Translations under genes and position numbers: made by a program
Source of the DNA: Verrucomicrobiales bacterium
Lineage (GTDB): Bacteria > Verrucomicrobiota > Verrucomicrobiia > Limisphaerales > CAIMTB01
DNA: 61,275 nt
Assembly (NCBI GenBank): GCA_016795425.1
Contig: JAEUHG010000258.1
Span: 1-61,275, forward strand
Direction: 5' to 3'
Notes under the pieces: model-generated
Databases searched by the model: none
The model's input: only the letters and a program-made list of their open reading frames with translations
Told to the model about the DNA's origin: nothing
Shown: piece after piece, positions 44,558 through 54,762 of the stretch
How the letters are laid out: each line of letters begins with the position of its first letter
Position numbering within the stretch: position 1 is the first letter of the stretch

Positions 44558-47500
44558 ATGCCTCCGCCGACTCCCAAGTCCTGTGGACAGTGCGGCGGAA
44601 TGATCGAGGATCCTTCGCTCCCGTGCCCGCGATGCTTCCTGGCCGCCGGCATGGCCACCGACGCAGGTTATCGGCTGGACGCCCTCTTCGCCCAGGCCAT
44701 CGTCCTTTCTCCGGAGGAGCGCCTTGATTTCGTCGCCGACGCGGCATCCGGAGACAGTGAACTCAGGGCCCGACTTGAAGGCATGCTCGAGGCCTGGGCC
44801 TCCGAGGAGGCGGACCCGGAGGTCCAACCTGCCTCCAAGGAACCTCCCTCCGATCCCCCGGCGTCGCCCGTCGGCGCACCTCCGCTCACGGAGGAACCCG
44901 GCGCCTGGGTGGGTCCTTTCCAATTGAGTCGACGGCTCGGTGAAGGCGGCATGGGATCGGTCTGGGAGGCGCACCAAGCGAAGCCCGTCCGCCGTACCGT
45001 CGCACTCAAGCTCATCAAGCTGGGCATGGACACCCGGGAGGTGGTGCGCCGGTTCGAACGTGAGCGCCAGACCCTCGCCGTCCTCAACCATCCGAACATC
45101 GCCCAGGTCTACGAAGCGGGCGCGAGCGCGTCCGGCCGGCCCTACTTCGTGATGGAGTTGGTGCTCGGTCAACCCATCACCGCCTACTGCGACGCCGCGG
45201 GCCTAGGTCTGCGGGAGCGCCTTCGTCTGTTTCTCGACGTCTGTGCCGCTGTCGAGCATGCCCATCGGAAGGGCATCATTCACCGGGACCTCAAGCCCTC
45301 CAACATTCTCGTCGCCGACGGGCGGGTGAAGGTCATTGATTTCGGTGTCGCCAAGGCAACCGATGTTGCCGAGGGCAGTCTGCTTACCCGCTCGCACCTC
45401 GTGGTCGGAACGCCCTCCTACATGAGCCCCGAGCAGGCGCTCTCCGGCACGACGGATCTCGACACTCGAGCGGACGTCTACTCGCTCGGCGTGGTGTTGT
45501 ACGAATTGCTCACGGGATCGCTGCCCCTCGAAACCTCCCGCCTGCGCCAGAGCAGCCTGCTCGAGATCCAGCGCTTGCTGCTCGAGGTGGAACCACCGTC
45601 CCCGAGCGTGCGCTGTCTGGCCCATCGTCACCCGGGAGCCGCTGGAGCAAAGCCCGCCGTTTCGTGGGGTCCGGCGCTACGCGGAGAACTGGACTGGGTC
45701 GTCATGACCGCGCTGCGCAAGGATCGCGAGCGTCGGTACCCCAGCGCCGCCAGCCTCGGCGAGGATCTGCGCCGACATCTCGACGGCGAACCGGTCACCG
45801 CCGTACCTCCGACCTTCGCCTACCAGGTCGGGAAGTTCATCCGACGCCATCGCGTCGCCGTCGCGCTCTCCGTGCTGATGGCAGCCGCCATGATCACCGG
45901 AACCACCATCAGCGTCTGGCAGACCCTGCGCGCGAATCGCGCCTACCGGGTCGCCACCCAAACGCTTTCAGACATGTTCGCGCGTTCCGGGCTGGCGGCG
46001 GCGGACGACGGCCAGGACTCCCGGGCCGCGCTCTGGTTTGCCAACGCCGCCATGATCGCCAGTACGGATCCACACCGCGTGGAGGCGAATCGCGTCCGGA
46101 CGGCCGCTTGGAGCCGGAGCCTCCTGCGCCCCATCCGCGCCCTGGGCATTCCCTACCGGGACTTCGATTCGCTGGCCTGGAACCCGGCGCAACCGGCGAT
46201 GATCGTGTCCGCCGTCGCGGCGAGGGGCGCCTATGTCTGGGATCTGGAGGCCGACCACGAGTGGAACCCGGGTGGAATCTCGCCCCTCCGAATCGCCGCC
46301 TGGAATGCCACGGGTGACCGCATCGCGACGCTCTCGGGGACCAACCTCCTCGTCTGCAGCTATCCGTCCGGCACAGTGCTCGCGCGCCAGCCCGTCGCGT
46401 CGGCGACCGTGCTGGCGTTCTCCCCGGATTCACGCTGGCTGGCGGTGGGGGCGGAGTCGGCCTTCGTATGGAATGTGGAGACCGGCGAGCGCAGACCGCT
46501 GGCGCTGCAAGGAACTTCGCCCTCGGCGCTCCACTTCAGCCCTGACGGCGGATCGTTACTCCTTCAATGGGACACATGGGTCGGGATTACCGACCTCGCC
46601 GTGCCCTCCCAGTTCCGGCATCCGCCGGTGCCCAATGCTCCGGGCGGCCAGGCAGGCTTCCTCGCCGGTCGTGACCGGTATTTCACCGCCGGTCCGGAGG
46701 CCGTTACTTATGTCCGCGACGCCCTCAGCGGAGTCATCGTGGAAACCCACCCCCGCAGCGAATTCGTTCCCCATGGATATCCGGTCGCGTCCAGCCCCGA
46801 CGGACGATTCATTGGCCGCAGCAACGGGCCGGTGCTCGATCGGACCACCGGCACCTCGGCCAATTTTCCCGCCCACAACAACGTCATGACCGCGGTTTGC
46901 TTCGCCTCCGACGGCGCCTGGTTCGCCAGCGGAGGCGCGGACAATGCGGCGAAGCTCTGGGAACTGCCCGGGGGCAAGTTCATCGGCGACATTGGACACC
47001 ACCAGTCCGACGTCCAACGACTCGCTTTTTCTCCGGACGCCTCCTTGGTGGCTTCGGCGCAGGATGGTTTGGTTCGGGTCTGGCGCATCGCCAGACCGCC
47101 ACTGATTCGTCCGGTCCTCGTGGAACGGCCGTCCTTGGCCGTCCTCTCGCCCGCCACTGGGTTGATCGCGCCATCCGGTCGGACGGTCCGCGGGCTGGAA
47201 TCCGTGGACCGGACCCGCGCCATCGACATCACGACCGGTCGAGCGATCGGCCCCGACCTGGTCACCGGTGGGATCATCATGGGGGCCGAGTTCAGTCCCG
47301 ACGGCGCCTGGCTGGCGGTCATTACGAGTACGACTCCCGACCGGCCCAACACCGCTCTGGAGCGTGAGCCTGGTTCGGGAAATCTGCAGTTATGGAATCA
47401 CCGGAGCGGCCAACGGCTGGGGGAACCGATAGCCCTTCCGTCCGAACCGCGAGGCCTGGCGATTCATCCCTCAGGGAAATGGGTGGGCATCTGCTGCAAC

Positions 47501-48463
47501 GGCGGCAAAGGCGTCGAAGTCGAAGTGGCCACGCGCCGGATCGAAGTCCTGTTCGAGAACCAGGCCTATACGGACAGCAGGCAGACTCTGAACAATGGAC
47601 GGTGTGCCTACAGCCCGGACGGCAGGGTCTTCGTCGTCTATGGATCGCCTCCCTTCACGCACCTGTGGGATCGGGAACGTGCCCGTGAACTCGTCCCGCC
47701 CAACCAACTTGAGGGGGTGTCCTTCGACGTCGCGTTCTTCGGAAACACGGTGGCCATTGCCTTGCTCGCTCCGCGAAGCCGTCTGGAATTCCGCGACACC
47801 CGAACCGGCGAACCCGTCGTCCCGCCCATCGCCTACTCGGGTTGGCCGTTCCTGGGCCGCTTCAGCCCGGACGGTCGAGTCTTTCTCACCACCGGTCGGA
47901 ACCGGGTGGGTGAAGTTTGGGACTGGCGAACAGGCCAGCGGGTCTGTCCGGCGTTGCCCCACGACCACGAAGTCATGGGGGGCGCGTTCATTCCCGGCCG
48001 TTCCTGGGTGGTTACAGGAGGGCATGATGGCAGAATCAAATTCTGGGATTACCGCGACGGGATGCCCCTGGCGCCGTCGATCCATCGAGAGGGCCGCGTT
48101 CTGGATCTCCAAGTCACCCCGGATGGCGGAACCCTGCTCGCCAGCACCACGCTGGACGAGTCCATCGACCTCATCGACCTCGCCGCGGCGTTGCCGAAGC
48201 CGGATCTGAATCCGGACGACGCCCGGTTGCTGGCCGAGATCGATGCCTCGGCGGAGGTGCATCCCGGGGGAAACTGGGTGCCCTTGAGCGCCGAGGAATG
48301 GCTCAGGCGTTGGCGAGCCTTTCGGCAGCGACATCCTGATTTCCCCGGTCACCGCCTTGAGATGGAACCTGCCGTCCGCCGCGCCTGGCACGAAGCCCGC
48401 GCGAGTGACCTCGCCCAGGCCAACCCGTCCGCCGCCGCCTGGCATCGCCAGCACGCCAAGTAA
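44558..48463 (+). CDS. Ser/Thr protein kinase with WD40-type repeats
   Basis: A 1301-residue membrane-spanning kinase. The N-terminus has a zinc-ribbon-like pair (Cys9/Cys12, Cys23/Cys26), then a helical segment (LFAQAIVLSPEERLDFVADA) common in planctomycete kinases. The kinase domain starts near residue 120: loop GEGGMGSVWEA, ALKLIKLGMD, HRDLKPSNIL, DFGVAKATD, GTPSYMSPEQALSG. One transmembrane helix lies at about 432-455 (ALSVLMAAAMITGTTISVW). The rest (about 500-1230) is a run of WD40-like repeats (SPDSRWLAVG, SPDASLVASAQDGLVRVWRI, SPDGRVFLTTGR). It follows the sigma gene by 2 bp and precedes the PI-PLC-like gene by 77 bp. Confidence 0.9.
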   Translation: MPPPTPKSCGQCGGMIEDPSLPCPRCFLAAGMATDAGYRLDALFAQAIVLSPEERLDFVADAASGDSELRARLEGMLEAWASEEADPEVQPASKEPPSDPPASPVGAPPLTEEPGAWVGPFQLSRRLGEGGMGSVWEAHQAKPVRRTVALKLIKLGMDTREVVRRFERERQTLAVLNHPNIAQVYEAGASASGRPYFVMELVLGQPITAYCDAAGLGLRERLRLFLDVCAAVEHAHRKGIIHRDLKPSNILVADGRVKVIDFGVAKATDVAEGSLLTRSHLVVGTPSYMSPEQALSGTTDLDTRADVYSLGVVLYELLTGSLPLETSRLRQSSLLEIQRLLLEVEPPSPSVRCLAHRHPGAAGAKPAVSWGPALRGELDWVVMTALRKDRERRYPSAASLGEDLRRHLDGEPVTAVPPTFAYQVGKFIRRHRVAVALSVLMAAAMITGTTISVWQTLRANRAYRVATQTLSDMFARSGLAAADDGQDSRAALWFANAAMIASTDPHRVEANRVRTAAWSRSLLRPIRALGIPYRDFDSLAWNPAQPAMIVSAVAARGAYVWDLEADHEWNPGGISPLRIAAWNATGDRIATLSGTNLLVCSYPSGTVLARQPVASATVLAFSPDSRWLAVGAESAFVWNVETGERRPLALQGTSPSALHFSPDGGSLLLQWDTWVGITDLAVPSQFRHPPVPNAPGGQAGFLAGRDRYFTAGPEAVTYVRDALSGVIVETHPRSEFVPHGYPVASSPDGRFIGRSNGPVLDRTTGTSANFPAHNNVMTAVCFASDGAWFASGGADNAAKLWELPGGKFIGDIGHHQSDVQRLAFSPDASLVASAQDGLVRVWRIARPPLIRPVLVERPSLAVLSPATGLIAPSGRTVRGLESVDRTRAIDITTGRAIGPDLVTGGIIMGAEFSPDGAWLAVITSTTPDRPNTALEREPGSGNLQLWNHRSGQRLGEPIALPSEPRGLAIHPSGKWVGICCNGGKGVEVEVATRRIEVLFENQAYTDSRQTLNNGRCAYSPDGRVFVVYGSPPFTHLWDRERARELVPPNQLEGVSFDVAFFGNTVAIALLAPRSRLEFRDTRTGEPVVPPIAYSGWPFLGRFSPDGRVFLTTGRNRVGEVWDWRTGQRVCPALPHDHEVMGGAFIPGRSWVVTGGHDGRIKFWDYRDGMPLAPSIHREGRVLDLQVTPDGGTLLASTTLDESIDLIDLAAALPKPDLNPDDARLLAEIDASAEVHPGGNWVPLSAEEWLRRWRAFRQRHPDFPGHRLEMEPAVRRAWHEARASDLAQANPSAAAWHRQHAK

Positions 48464-48540
48464 GCTCCGGCCGCGTCTCGCGGAGGGAATGGGGCTTCAA
48501 AAGAAACGCTAACGCGTCCGAAGCGTTCGCGTAGGACACG

Positions 48541-51500
48541 ATGGACACCTCCTCCCTGCCCACCATGAAACCCCAACTTCCACGCCCAGCCCAGTGCTGG
48601 CCCACGCCGGCGTCCGTCGGCCCCCGAATCCTGGGTCCATTGCGTCTCTGCCTGTTGGTCCTCGCCGCCTGGCTTGGGGGAGGCGAGACGCTTCGAGCCG
48701 CGGACTACTCGAATTGGATGACCGTGCACTGGGACAAAATTAAAACCAAGACCCTGAGGCAGTTGGTCATCCCCGGCACCCACGATTCCGGGTCCTACGA
48801 CATGGTCGACGCCTGGGAGTTCACCGACGCCGACTTCTGGTCGATCGCGCCGAAATTCGACGCTCCGGACACCGCCGCGGCGGCCTCGAAGTACGTGGCG
48901 TCGGGTCCATTCTTCAAGCACTGGGCGAAAACCCAGAGCCGGACCATCTACGAGCAGTTGAAGGACGGCATTCGGGCCCTCGACCTGCGGGTCGCGTACG
49001 GTCCGAACGGTGACTTCTGGATCGTGCACAGTCTGTATGGTCCCCGACTCAAGGTCGTCCTGAACGACATCGCCCGATTCGTTCGGGAGCAGCCGGGGGA
49101 GTTGTTATATGTCCGGTTCGACCATTTCCACGATCTCCAGCTTCGGACGGCCACCCAATACAATGGAGGGACAGACCGGATGCAGGACGCCAGGCACCGT
49201 GAGTTACGCGCGCAAATTCAGGCGGCGCTGGGGGACCACCTTATTCTGAATTGGACCCCGGAAAAGACGCTCGAAGCGTTACGCGATCCGGCCAATCAGA
49301 GGCGCATCGCCCTGTTCTACAATGAACAGGAGAACGTCGTCGCAGACAGCTCGGGGAATCCGATCGGACCACTCCAGAGAATCTCGGGTTTCGTCAGTGA
49401 TGCACGGTTCGCCAACAACTCGGATTGGGTGTCGCCCGATCTGCACCAGGGCGATCCAACCCGGTTCAAGACGCTGACCTTGCAGAGGATCGAGTCGGCG
49501 CAGACCAACCCGATGAGGATGCATCGATTGGGGGCAGTGACTCCGACGGACCAACAGTTCGACGCCTGGTGGCAGGACGGGGGCATTGGTGGAAACAACC
49601 CCAAGTCGCTGGAAGGTTACGCCGGTGACACGAACCCGCACCTGGCCAAGTGGATCCGTGACGAGTGGTCCACCAAGCAGCTCAACGTGATTCACATGGA
49701 TTTCTACCCGGATTACCTGGTTCCGCTGTGTCTGCAACTCAACGGCATCGCGGTGCCGGCCTTCACCATTCCCGACGACACCGATTGGGGTAATTACCGG
49801 ACTCTCAGGCAAATCCTCTCCGACGCCTACCAAGCGGCAGCGAATTGGACCACCACCGCGGCGGCGGACGTGGAGAGTTGGTTCAACACGGCCTATAGCG
49901 ACGTGAACGCGTTCTTCGCCACCGTGGGGTCGGGCATCCAGAACTTCTTTGAGCAGCGGTTCGAGGCACCGCAGGCGGGGACGCCGCCGCCAGGCGGGGT
50001 GGCGGCAGGGGTGCGGCACTATCAGGTGACGGTTCACCGCATCACGGTGTTGAACGCGGTCGGGGAGTCCGACCGGGCCTTGGAGCTTTACGGCCAAATC
50101 TACATGGTCCCGAGTCCGTTTGCCTCCACTGACAAGGGCGCCAACAAAACCCTCTGGGCCCTTTCCGAAGGCTCGGCCCAGCGAGTGCCCGAACAAAGCT
50201 CCCTGATCATCAACGCCACAAAGAATCTCTACGTCCCGGAAAACCAGGCCTCCGGACTCCAAGTCGCGGTCGGCGGCGTGATCATCGACAACGACGACAG
50301 CATTTTCGGCGGCGGCGGCGACGACCGTTTGGACCAGGACACGGGTCTGCGCCCCGGGCCTCTCGTGTTCCACCTCGGGAATCTGGGTGAGAACGAGGGA
50401 TACCCGGAGCAGTCGGTGGAGTACGTCATGGGGGGCGAGGGTCGGGTGGCGGTCTATTTCTCCGCCCGCCGCCTCGCGGCCCCTCTGATCCAAACGGAGC
50501 CGCCCCTGGAGTGGACGGTGAACTTCCTGACAACGGTGGGCGTCGACCGCTTGAATCGGATGGGAACAGGCCTGCTCCAGGCATTCAGCGGGATTCCAGG
50601 CCGCATCGAATACCAGCCCGCCGCCGGCACTTTCCTGCCGCCAGGGACGACGCTCGACGTCCGAGCGAAGTTCATTCCCAACGATACCCGGCGGTACACC
50701 GAAAAAGTCATCTCGAGGTCGGTGGTGGTCGGGCCCTTGAGACGTCCGATCCCGGGCCCGGTGGAGGCGGAGGATTTCGACGCTTTCCACGATCTCTCGA
50801 CGGGTCCGTCGACCGAATCGACGACCGATTCGGGGGGCGGGCTCCAGGTGACGGCGACGCAGGCCGGCGAATGGTTGGCGTACCACGTCTTGGCGACCGC
50901 GCCGTTCCACTACGTGCCCAGCCTGCGGTTCGCGACCGCGTCCGCCGGACAGCGCGTTCGATTGATGATCGACGGACAACCCCTCCCCGGCGGGGATGTC
51001 ACCTTGCCGGACACGGGCGGACTGCAACGCTGGCAGACCATGACCTTGCCCGGCCTGCCCCTGCCGACGGGCACGCGCCGACTCGAGGTGCACTTCCTGA
51101 CCGGCGGCGTGAACCTGAATCGAATCCACTTCGCCTTCCCGGCACAGGCCGAATACTCCCAGAACTTCGACGCGTTCGCGGATGGAACCACATCGCTGGG
51201 CGACGGTTCGGCGCTGGTATCGACGCATCTCGGAACGGCAACGCGGATCCACGCCAAGGAACTGCGTCTTACCGAGCAAACCGTGGACGGCACCGACGCC
51301 GCGTTCCAGCTGCCGGGGCTGGGCGTTGACGGTCTGCCAACGTGGACCGGGTTCGAGGCGAGCTTCCGGTTCTGGTCGAGCTGGCCGGTGCCCCTGTCGT
51401 TCCGGTACGGCACTCTGTCACTCCGGTTCCTCGAAGACATCGGAACCTCGGTTCGCGTCCTCGTCGACGGCCAACTCGTGCCCGGGGGCGAGGGACGCGG

Positions 51501-54500
51501 CTTCTTCACCGCCCACGGGGATTGGCACGCGGTCGTCATTCGCTGGTCCAAACAAACGGGCACGGGCCGGTTGTCGGTGACCATCGACGGACAGACGCGC
51601 CTCTCGGAGATCATGACGCCCGGGTTTGATCCCAGCCCCGCAGATGGGATGAGCATCGTCGGCAGCGTCGGATCGCCCATCCGGCGAAACCTTCTCCTGG
51701 ACGATGTCCGGGTCAGCAAACTGCCGCCCGAGACGCGGATCCTGACCGCGACGGTGGGCGCCACGGACTTCTCGCTGCTCGCCCTCGGCAGTTTCACCAC
51801 GGACTACACGCTGCGCAACGAGGGCAACTCGCCCTTGAGCATTCGGTCGTTGGCGCGTTCGGACGGTCGATCGCCGGACGCAGATCCGATGATCCTGGGT
51901 GCGGGAGAGACGCGGGCGCTGAAGTTGTTCCAACTTTACGAGGGCGACGGGGATTACCGCGTGACACTGACCATCAACTCCGACGCCACGGCGGGGGTGG
52001 ATGCTTCGGGCAATCAGTTCGTGGAGTTTATCGTGACGGCGCCGGTGCGGAACTCGGGAGCCAGGCTGGTGGCGCGGTTTCCGCTCGATGCCAACGGGGA
52101 CTCGGCGGACGGCCGATTTGTGGCCGAAGGGACCAAGGATGTGACCTTCGGGGGCCCGGGGGCGCGGTCATGGACGGGACTGGCCGCGCGCTTCAACGGG
52201 AAAAGCAGCAGGATTCGCCATGCCTGGAATGCCTTGCTCAACCCCGGAACCGAGGAGGCCTCGAGCAGCTTTACGGTGACGGCGTGGGCTCGCCACGAAG
52301 GGTCCGAAGACTATCAAAGCGTGGTGACCAGTCGACGGGCCGCCGCGCCGGACAGCACCGGCTACATCCTGTACCAGAATCCCGCGGGGAACTGGGAATT
52401 TTGGTCGGGCAATGGTCTTACGGACGGCGATTGGCAAACGGTGTCGTCGCCCAGCGGCAACCCTGGGCAGTGGAAGCATCTGGCTCTCGTTTACGACGCG
52501 ACGTTCAACCGGAAGACACTCTACGTCGACGGCGAGAACGTCGGCACCGAGAACACGATCGTCGGAGCAAACCGCCAGCAGCCCTTCCATATCGGATCGG
52601 GAGACAACTTGGGCGATGCCTTCTTTTTTAACGGCGACATTGACGATGTGGCGGTGTTCCTCGGGGCGTTGACCCGCTCGGAAGTCCGACGCGTGATGAA
52701 TGGGCAATACGATGCCCTCGTGGTGCCTCCCGAACGCCTCCTGGCTCGGATGGGCGGCAACGATCTGGGTTCCCTGACGGCGGTGGATGGCCGGATTGTG
52801 GCCAAGTTCACCTTGATTAACCGCGGCACCGCTCCGGTGACCGTCCGAAGGTTCAGGCTCCCGGCGGAGGTTTCACTGGATTGGACCGGGGGCACGCTGG
52901 CGCCGCAGTCCTCGCGGGAAATCACCATGGTACGCCAAACCTCGCAGTCCGGTCCCGCCGCATGGCAAATCGTCGTCAGTTCCGATGCGACGTCCGGTGC
53001 GGACGCCGCGGGGGATTTGACCCTCCCGTTCACGGCGCAGGTGACGTTGAGTACCGGTACCACGACCATTTCCGCCTTCACCGGCGCCGATCCCGGTGAA
53101 GGACTCGACCTGGATGGACCGTTCATTTACGCCTTCAATGTGGGCAGTTCGGGGGCGGCAGGCCGAGCACGCGATGCACAATTCACCGCCGACAACGCCC
53201 CGGGCATCACGCTGTCCGCCGGCAACGAGGTCGCGAATTGGTCGACGCCGGAGTACGGGCCGAGCTCCGATGACCAGGTGCTCGAGAAAGTCATGCAGTC
53301 GATCCGCTGGAGCTCGGCACCCGACGGCACTCCTCCGTCCGTGGACATGAGCCTGACGGGCCTGACGGCGGGCAACTCCTACAAACTGCAATTGCTCTTC
53401 ACGGAAGCGTGTTGCGACGTCCGGGCTTTCGACGTCCTGGTCGCGGGCCAGGTGATCGTGCGCGAGTTTAGTCCCGCGGCCGTACAAGGCGGCGCGAACG
53501 GAACACCGGCCAACGGAGCGGTGATAACCCACGAGTTCACCGCAGCAAGCGCCACGCTCGCCATCTCGTTGGATGGGCGGAATGTCTCCACCCCGGAGTT
53601 TACCGACCACAACGCCACGCTCAGCGGAGTGACTCTCGAAGCACTTGGTGCCAACGCTTCGAGCAGCGATGCCGACCTGGTCAGCCTGGTTTCAAGCACA
53701 GGTTTCATCCCGGCGTTCGATGGCCGCACGACCACTTACTCCGTCAGCGTGTCCAATACCGTCGACTCCATCACGGTCACTCCCACGGCGTCGCAACCCA
53801 ATGCCACCATCCAAGTCAATGGCGCGGCCGTCCCTTCTGGCGCGACCAGCGCAGCGATGAGCCTTGCGGTCGGCAGCAACCCCATCACCATCACGGTCAC
53901 CGCCCCGAACGGCGCCACGGTCAAGTCCTACGTCCTGACCGTCACGCGGGCCGCCGCAGTCTCTCCGCCCGACGAAGGCACACCCGGCCTCAACCGACTG
54001 TTCTACAGCGACCGGCCGGGGCTGACACTGGACGACTTCTATCCCGCACCCCGCGGCAAAGGCGCCTTCCCGACGGGAGCGGAACCGGTTGGAGCCTCGC
54101 CGACGCAGAGTGGCAGGGTGACAAGCTTCGAAGCTCCGACGGATATCGACGACGATTTCGGCCAGATCCTCCACGGCTACATCGTCCCTAAGGAAACTGG
54201 AGACTACACCTTCTACCTGTGCTCGGATGATCAAAGCGAACTCTGGTTGAGCACTGACAACGACCCCACCAACGCACGCCTCATCGCCTCCGAGCCCGAG
54301 TGGAATCCCCCGCGGACGTGGAATACCACCGACCGCCGCCCGATCGTGAATGGTCGACCCACCAACGTTAGTCCGTCCATCCGCCTTGTAGCCGGCCAAT
54401 CCTACTACGTGGAAGCCATGATGAAAGAGGCTGGCGGTGGTGACCATCTCGCTGTCGCCTGGACCCCCGCCGGTGCGCCCGCGCCTGCAAATGGGTCCGC

Positions 54501-54762
54501 TCCCATCCCTGGCACTTTTCTCCGCACCAAATCGACGCAGGGACCAGTGCCACCTTCCAGCCCGCGGCTGACCCTCCTCCGAGAGGGCGCCAGCCTGATT
54601 GTCACGTGGCCGCACACCTCCGGATTCCTCCTGGAACGGACAAGCCGCCTCGCCGCCGATTCGGTGTGGATCAATGTGCCCTTCGACGTCAGGGGGACCA
54701 CAGCCACCACCCGCGACGACCCCATCGACAGCGCAGTGTACTTTCGCCTTCGCCTTCCCTAG
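48541..54762 (+). CDS. giant secreted PI-PLC-like multidomain protein
   Basis: A 2073-residue exported protein. After a signal peptide (LGPLRLCLLVLAAWLGG), residues about 60-400 match the PI-PLC X barrel, with the catalytic histidines in VIPGTHDSGSYD (His81) and VHSLYG (His163) and ALDLRVAYG. A CBM6-like carbohydrate-binding domain (about 739-860, PVEAEDFDAF...GEWLAYHV) follows. A LamG domain (about 1174-1390), a malectin-like domain (about 1510-1700) and a cadherin-like beta-sandwich (about 1713-1803, TYSVSVSNTVDSITVTPTAS) come next, then PA14 (about 1815-1993, HGYIVPKETGDYTFYLCSDD). A short C-terminal beta domain ends in YFRLRLP. Substrate is presumably phosphoinositide- or glycolipid-like, possibly glycan-anchored, but untested. 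ATG 48565 is an alternative start. Confidence 0.85.
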   Translation: MDTSSLPTMKPQLPRPAQCWPTPASVGPRILGPLRLCLLVLAAWLGGGETLRAADYSNWMTVHWDKIKTKTLRQLVIPGTHDSGSYDMVDAWEFTDADFWSIAPKFDAPDTAAAASKYVASGPFFKHWAKTQSRTIYEQLKDGIRALDLRVAYGPNGDFWIVHSLYGPRLKVVLNDIARFVREQPGELLYVRFDHFHDLQLRTATQYNGGTDRMQDARHRELRAQIQAALGDHLILNWTPEKTLEALRDPANQRRIALFYNEQENVVADSSGNPIGPLQRISGFVSDARFANNSDWVSPDLHQGDPTRFKTLTLQRIESAQTNPMRMHRLGAVTPTDQQFDAWWQDGGIGGNNPKSLEGYAGDTNPHLAKWIRDEWSTKQLNVIHMDFYPDYLVPLCLQLNGIAVPAFTIPDDTDWGNYRTLRQILSDAYQAAANWTTTAAADVESWFNTAYSDVNAFFATVGSGIQNFFEQRFEAPQAGTPPPGGVAAGVRHYQVTVHRITVLNAVGESDRALELYGQIYMVPSPFASTDKGANKTLWALSEGSAQRVPEQSSLIINATKNLYVPENQASGLQVAVGGVIIDNDDSIFGGGGDDRLDQDTGLRPGPLVFHLGNLGENEGYPEQSVEYVMGGEGRVAVYFSARRLAAPLIQTEPPLEWTVNFLTTVGVDRLNRMGTGLLQAFSGIPGRIEYQPAAGTFLPPGTTLDVRAKFIPNDTRRYTEKVISRSVVVGPLRRPIPGPVEAEDFDAFHDLSTGPSTESTTDSGGGLQVTATQAGEWLAYHVLATAPFHYVPSLRFATASAGQRVRLMIDGQPLPGGDVTLPDTGGLQRWQTMTLPGLPLPTGTRRLEVHFLTGGVNLNRIHFAFPAQAEYSQNFDAFADGTTSLGDGSALVSTHLGTATRIHAKELRLTEQTVDGTDAAFQLPGLGVDGLPTWTGFEASFRFWSSWPVPLSFRYGTLSLRFLEDIGTSVRVLVDGQLVPGGEGRGFFTAHGDWHAVVIRWSKQTGTGRLSVTIDGQTRLSEIMTPGFDPSPADGMSIVGSVGSPIRRNLLLDDVRVSKLPPETRILTATVGATDFSLLALGSFTTDYTLRNEGNSPLSIRSLARSDGRSPDADPMILGAGETRALKLFQLYEGDGDYRVTLTINSDATAGVDASGNQFVEFIVTAPVRNSGARLVARFPLDANGDSADGRFVAEGTKDVTFGGPGARSWTGLAARFNGKSSRIRHAWNALLNPGTEEASSSFTVTAWARHEGSEDYQSVVTSRRAAAPDSTGYILYQNPAGNWEFWSGNGLTDGDWQTVSSPSGNPGQWKHLALVYDATFNRKTLYVDGENVGTENTIVGANRQQPFHIGSGDNLGDAFFFNGDIDDVAVFLGALTRSEVRRVMNGQYDALVVPPERLLARMGGNDLGSLTAVDGRIVAKFTLINRGTAPVTVRRFRLPAEVSLDWTGGTLAPQSSREITMVRQTSQSGPAAWQIVVSSDATSGADAAGDLTLPFTAQVTLSTGTTTISAFTGADPGEGLDLDGPFIYAFNVGSSGAAGRARDAQFTADNAPGITLSAGNEVANWSTPEYGPSSDDQVLEKVMQSIRWSSAPDGTPPSVDMSLTGLTAGNSYKLQLLFTEACCDVRAFDVLVAGQVIVREFSPAAVQGGANGTPANGAVITHEFTAASATLAISLDGRNVSTPEFTDHNATLSGVTLEALGANASSSDADLVSLVSSTGFIPAFDGRTTTYSVSVSNTVDSITVTPTASQPNATIQVNGAAVPSGATSAAMSLAVGSNPITITVTAPNGATVKSYVLTVTRAAAVSPPDEGTPGLNRLFYSDRPGLTLDDFYPAPRGKGAFPTGAEPVGASPTQSGRVTSFEAPTDIDDDFGQILHGYIVPKETGDYTFYLCSDDQSELWLSTDNDPTNARLIASEPEWNPPRTWNTTDRRPIVNGRPTNVSPSIRLVAGQSYYVEAMMKEAGGGDHLAVAWTPAGAPAPANGSAPIPGTFLRTKSTQGPVPPSSPRLTLLREGASLIVTWPHTSGFLLERTSRLAADSVWINVPFDVRGTTATTRDDPIDSAVYFRLRLP

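Noticed and set aside
49279..51279. Long minus-strand open frame (666 codons) opposite the PI-PLC-like gene
   Set aside because: Arg/Gly/Val-rich translation without family likeness; a shadow of the strongly coding plus strand in GC-rich DNA.
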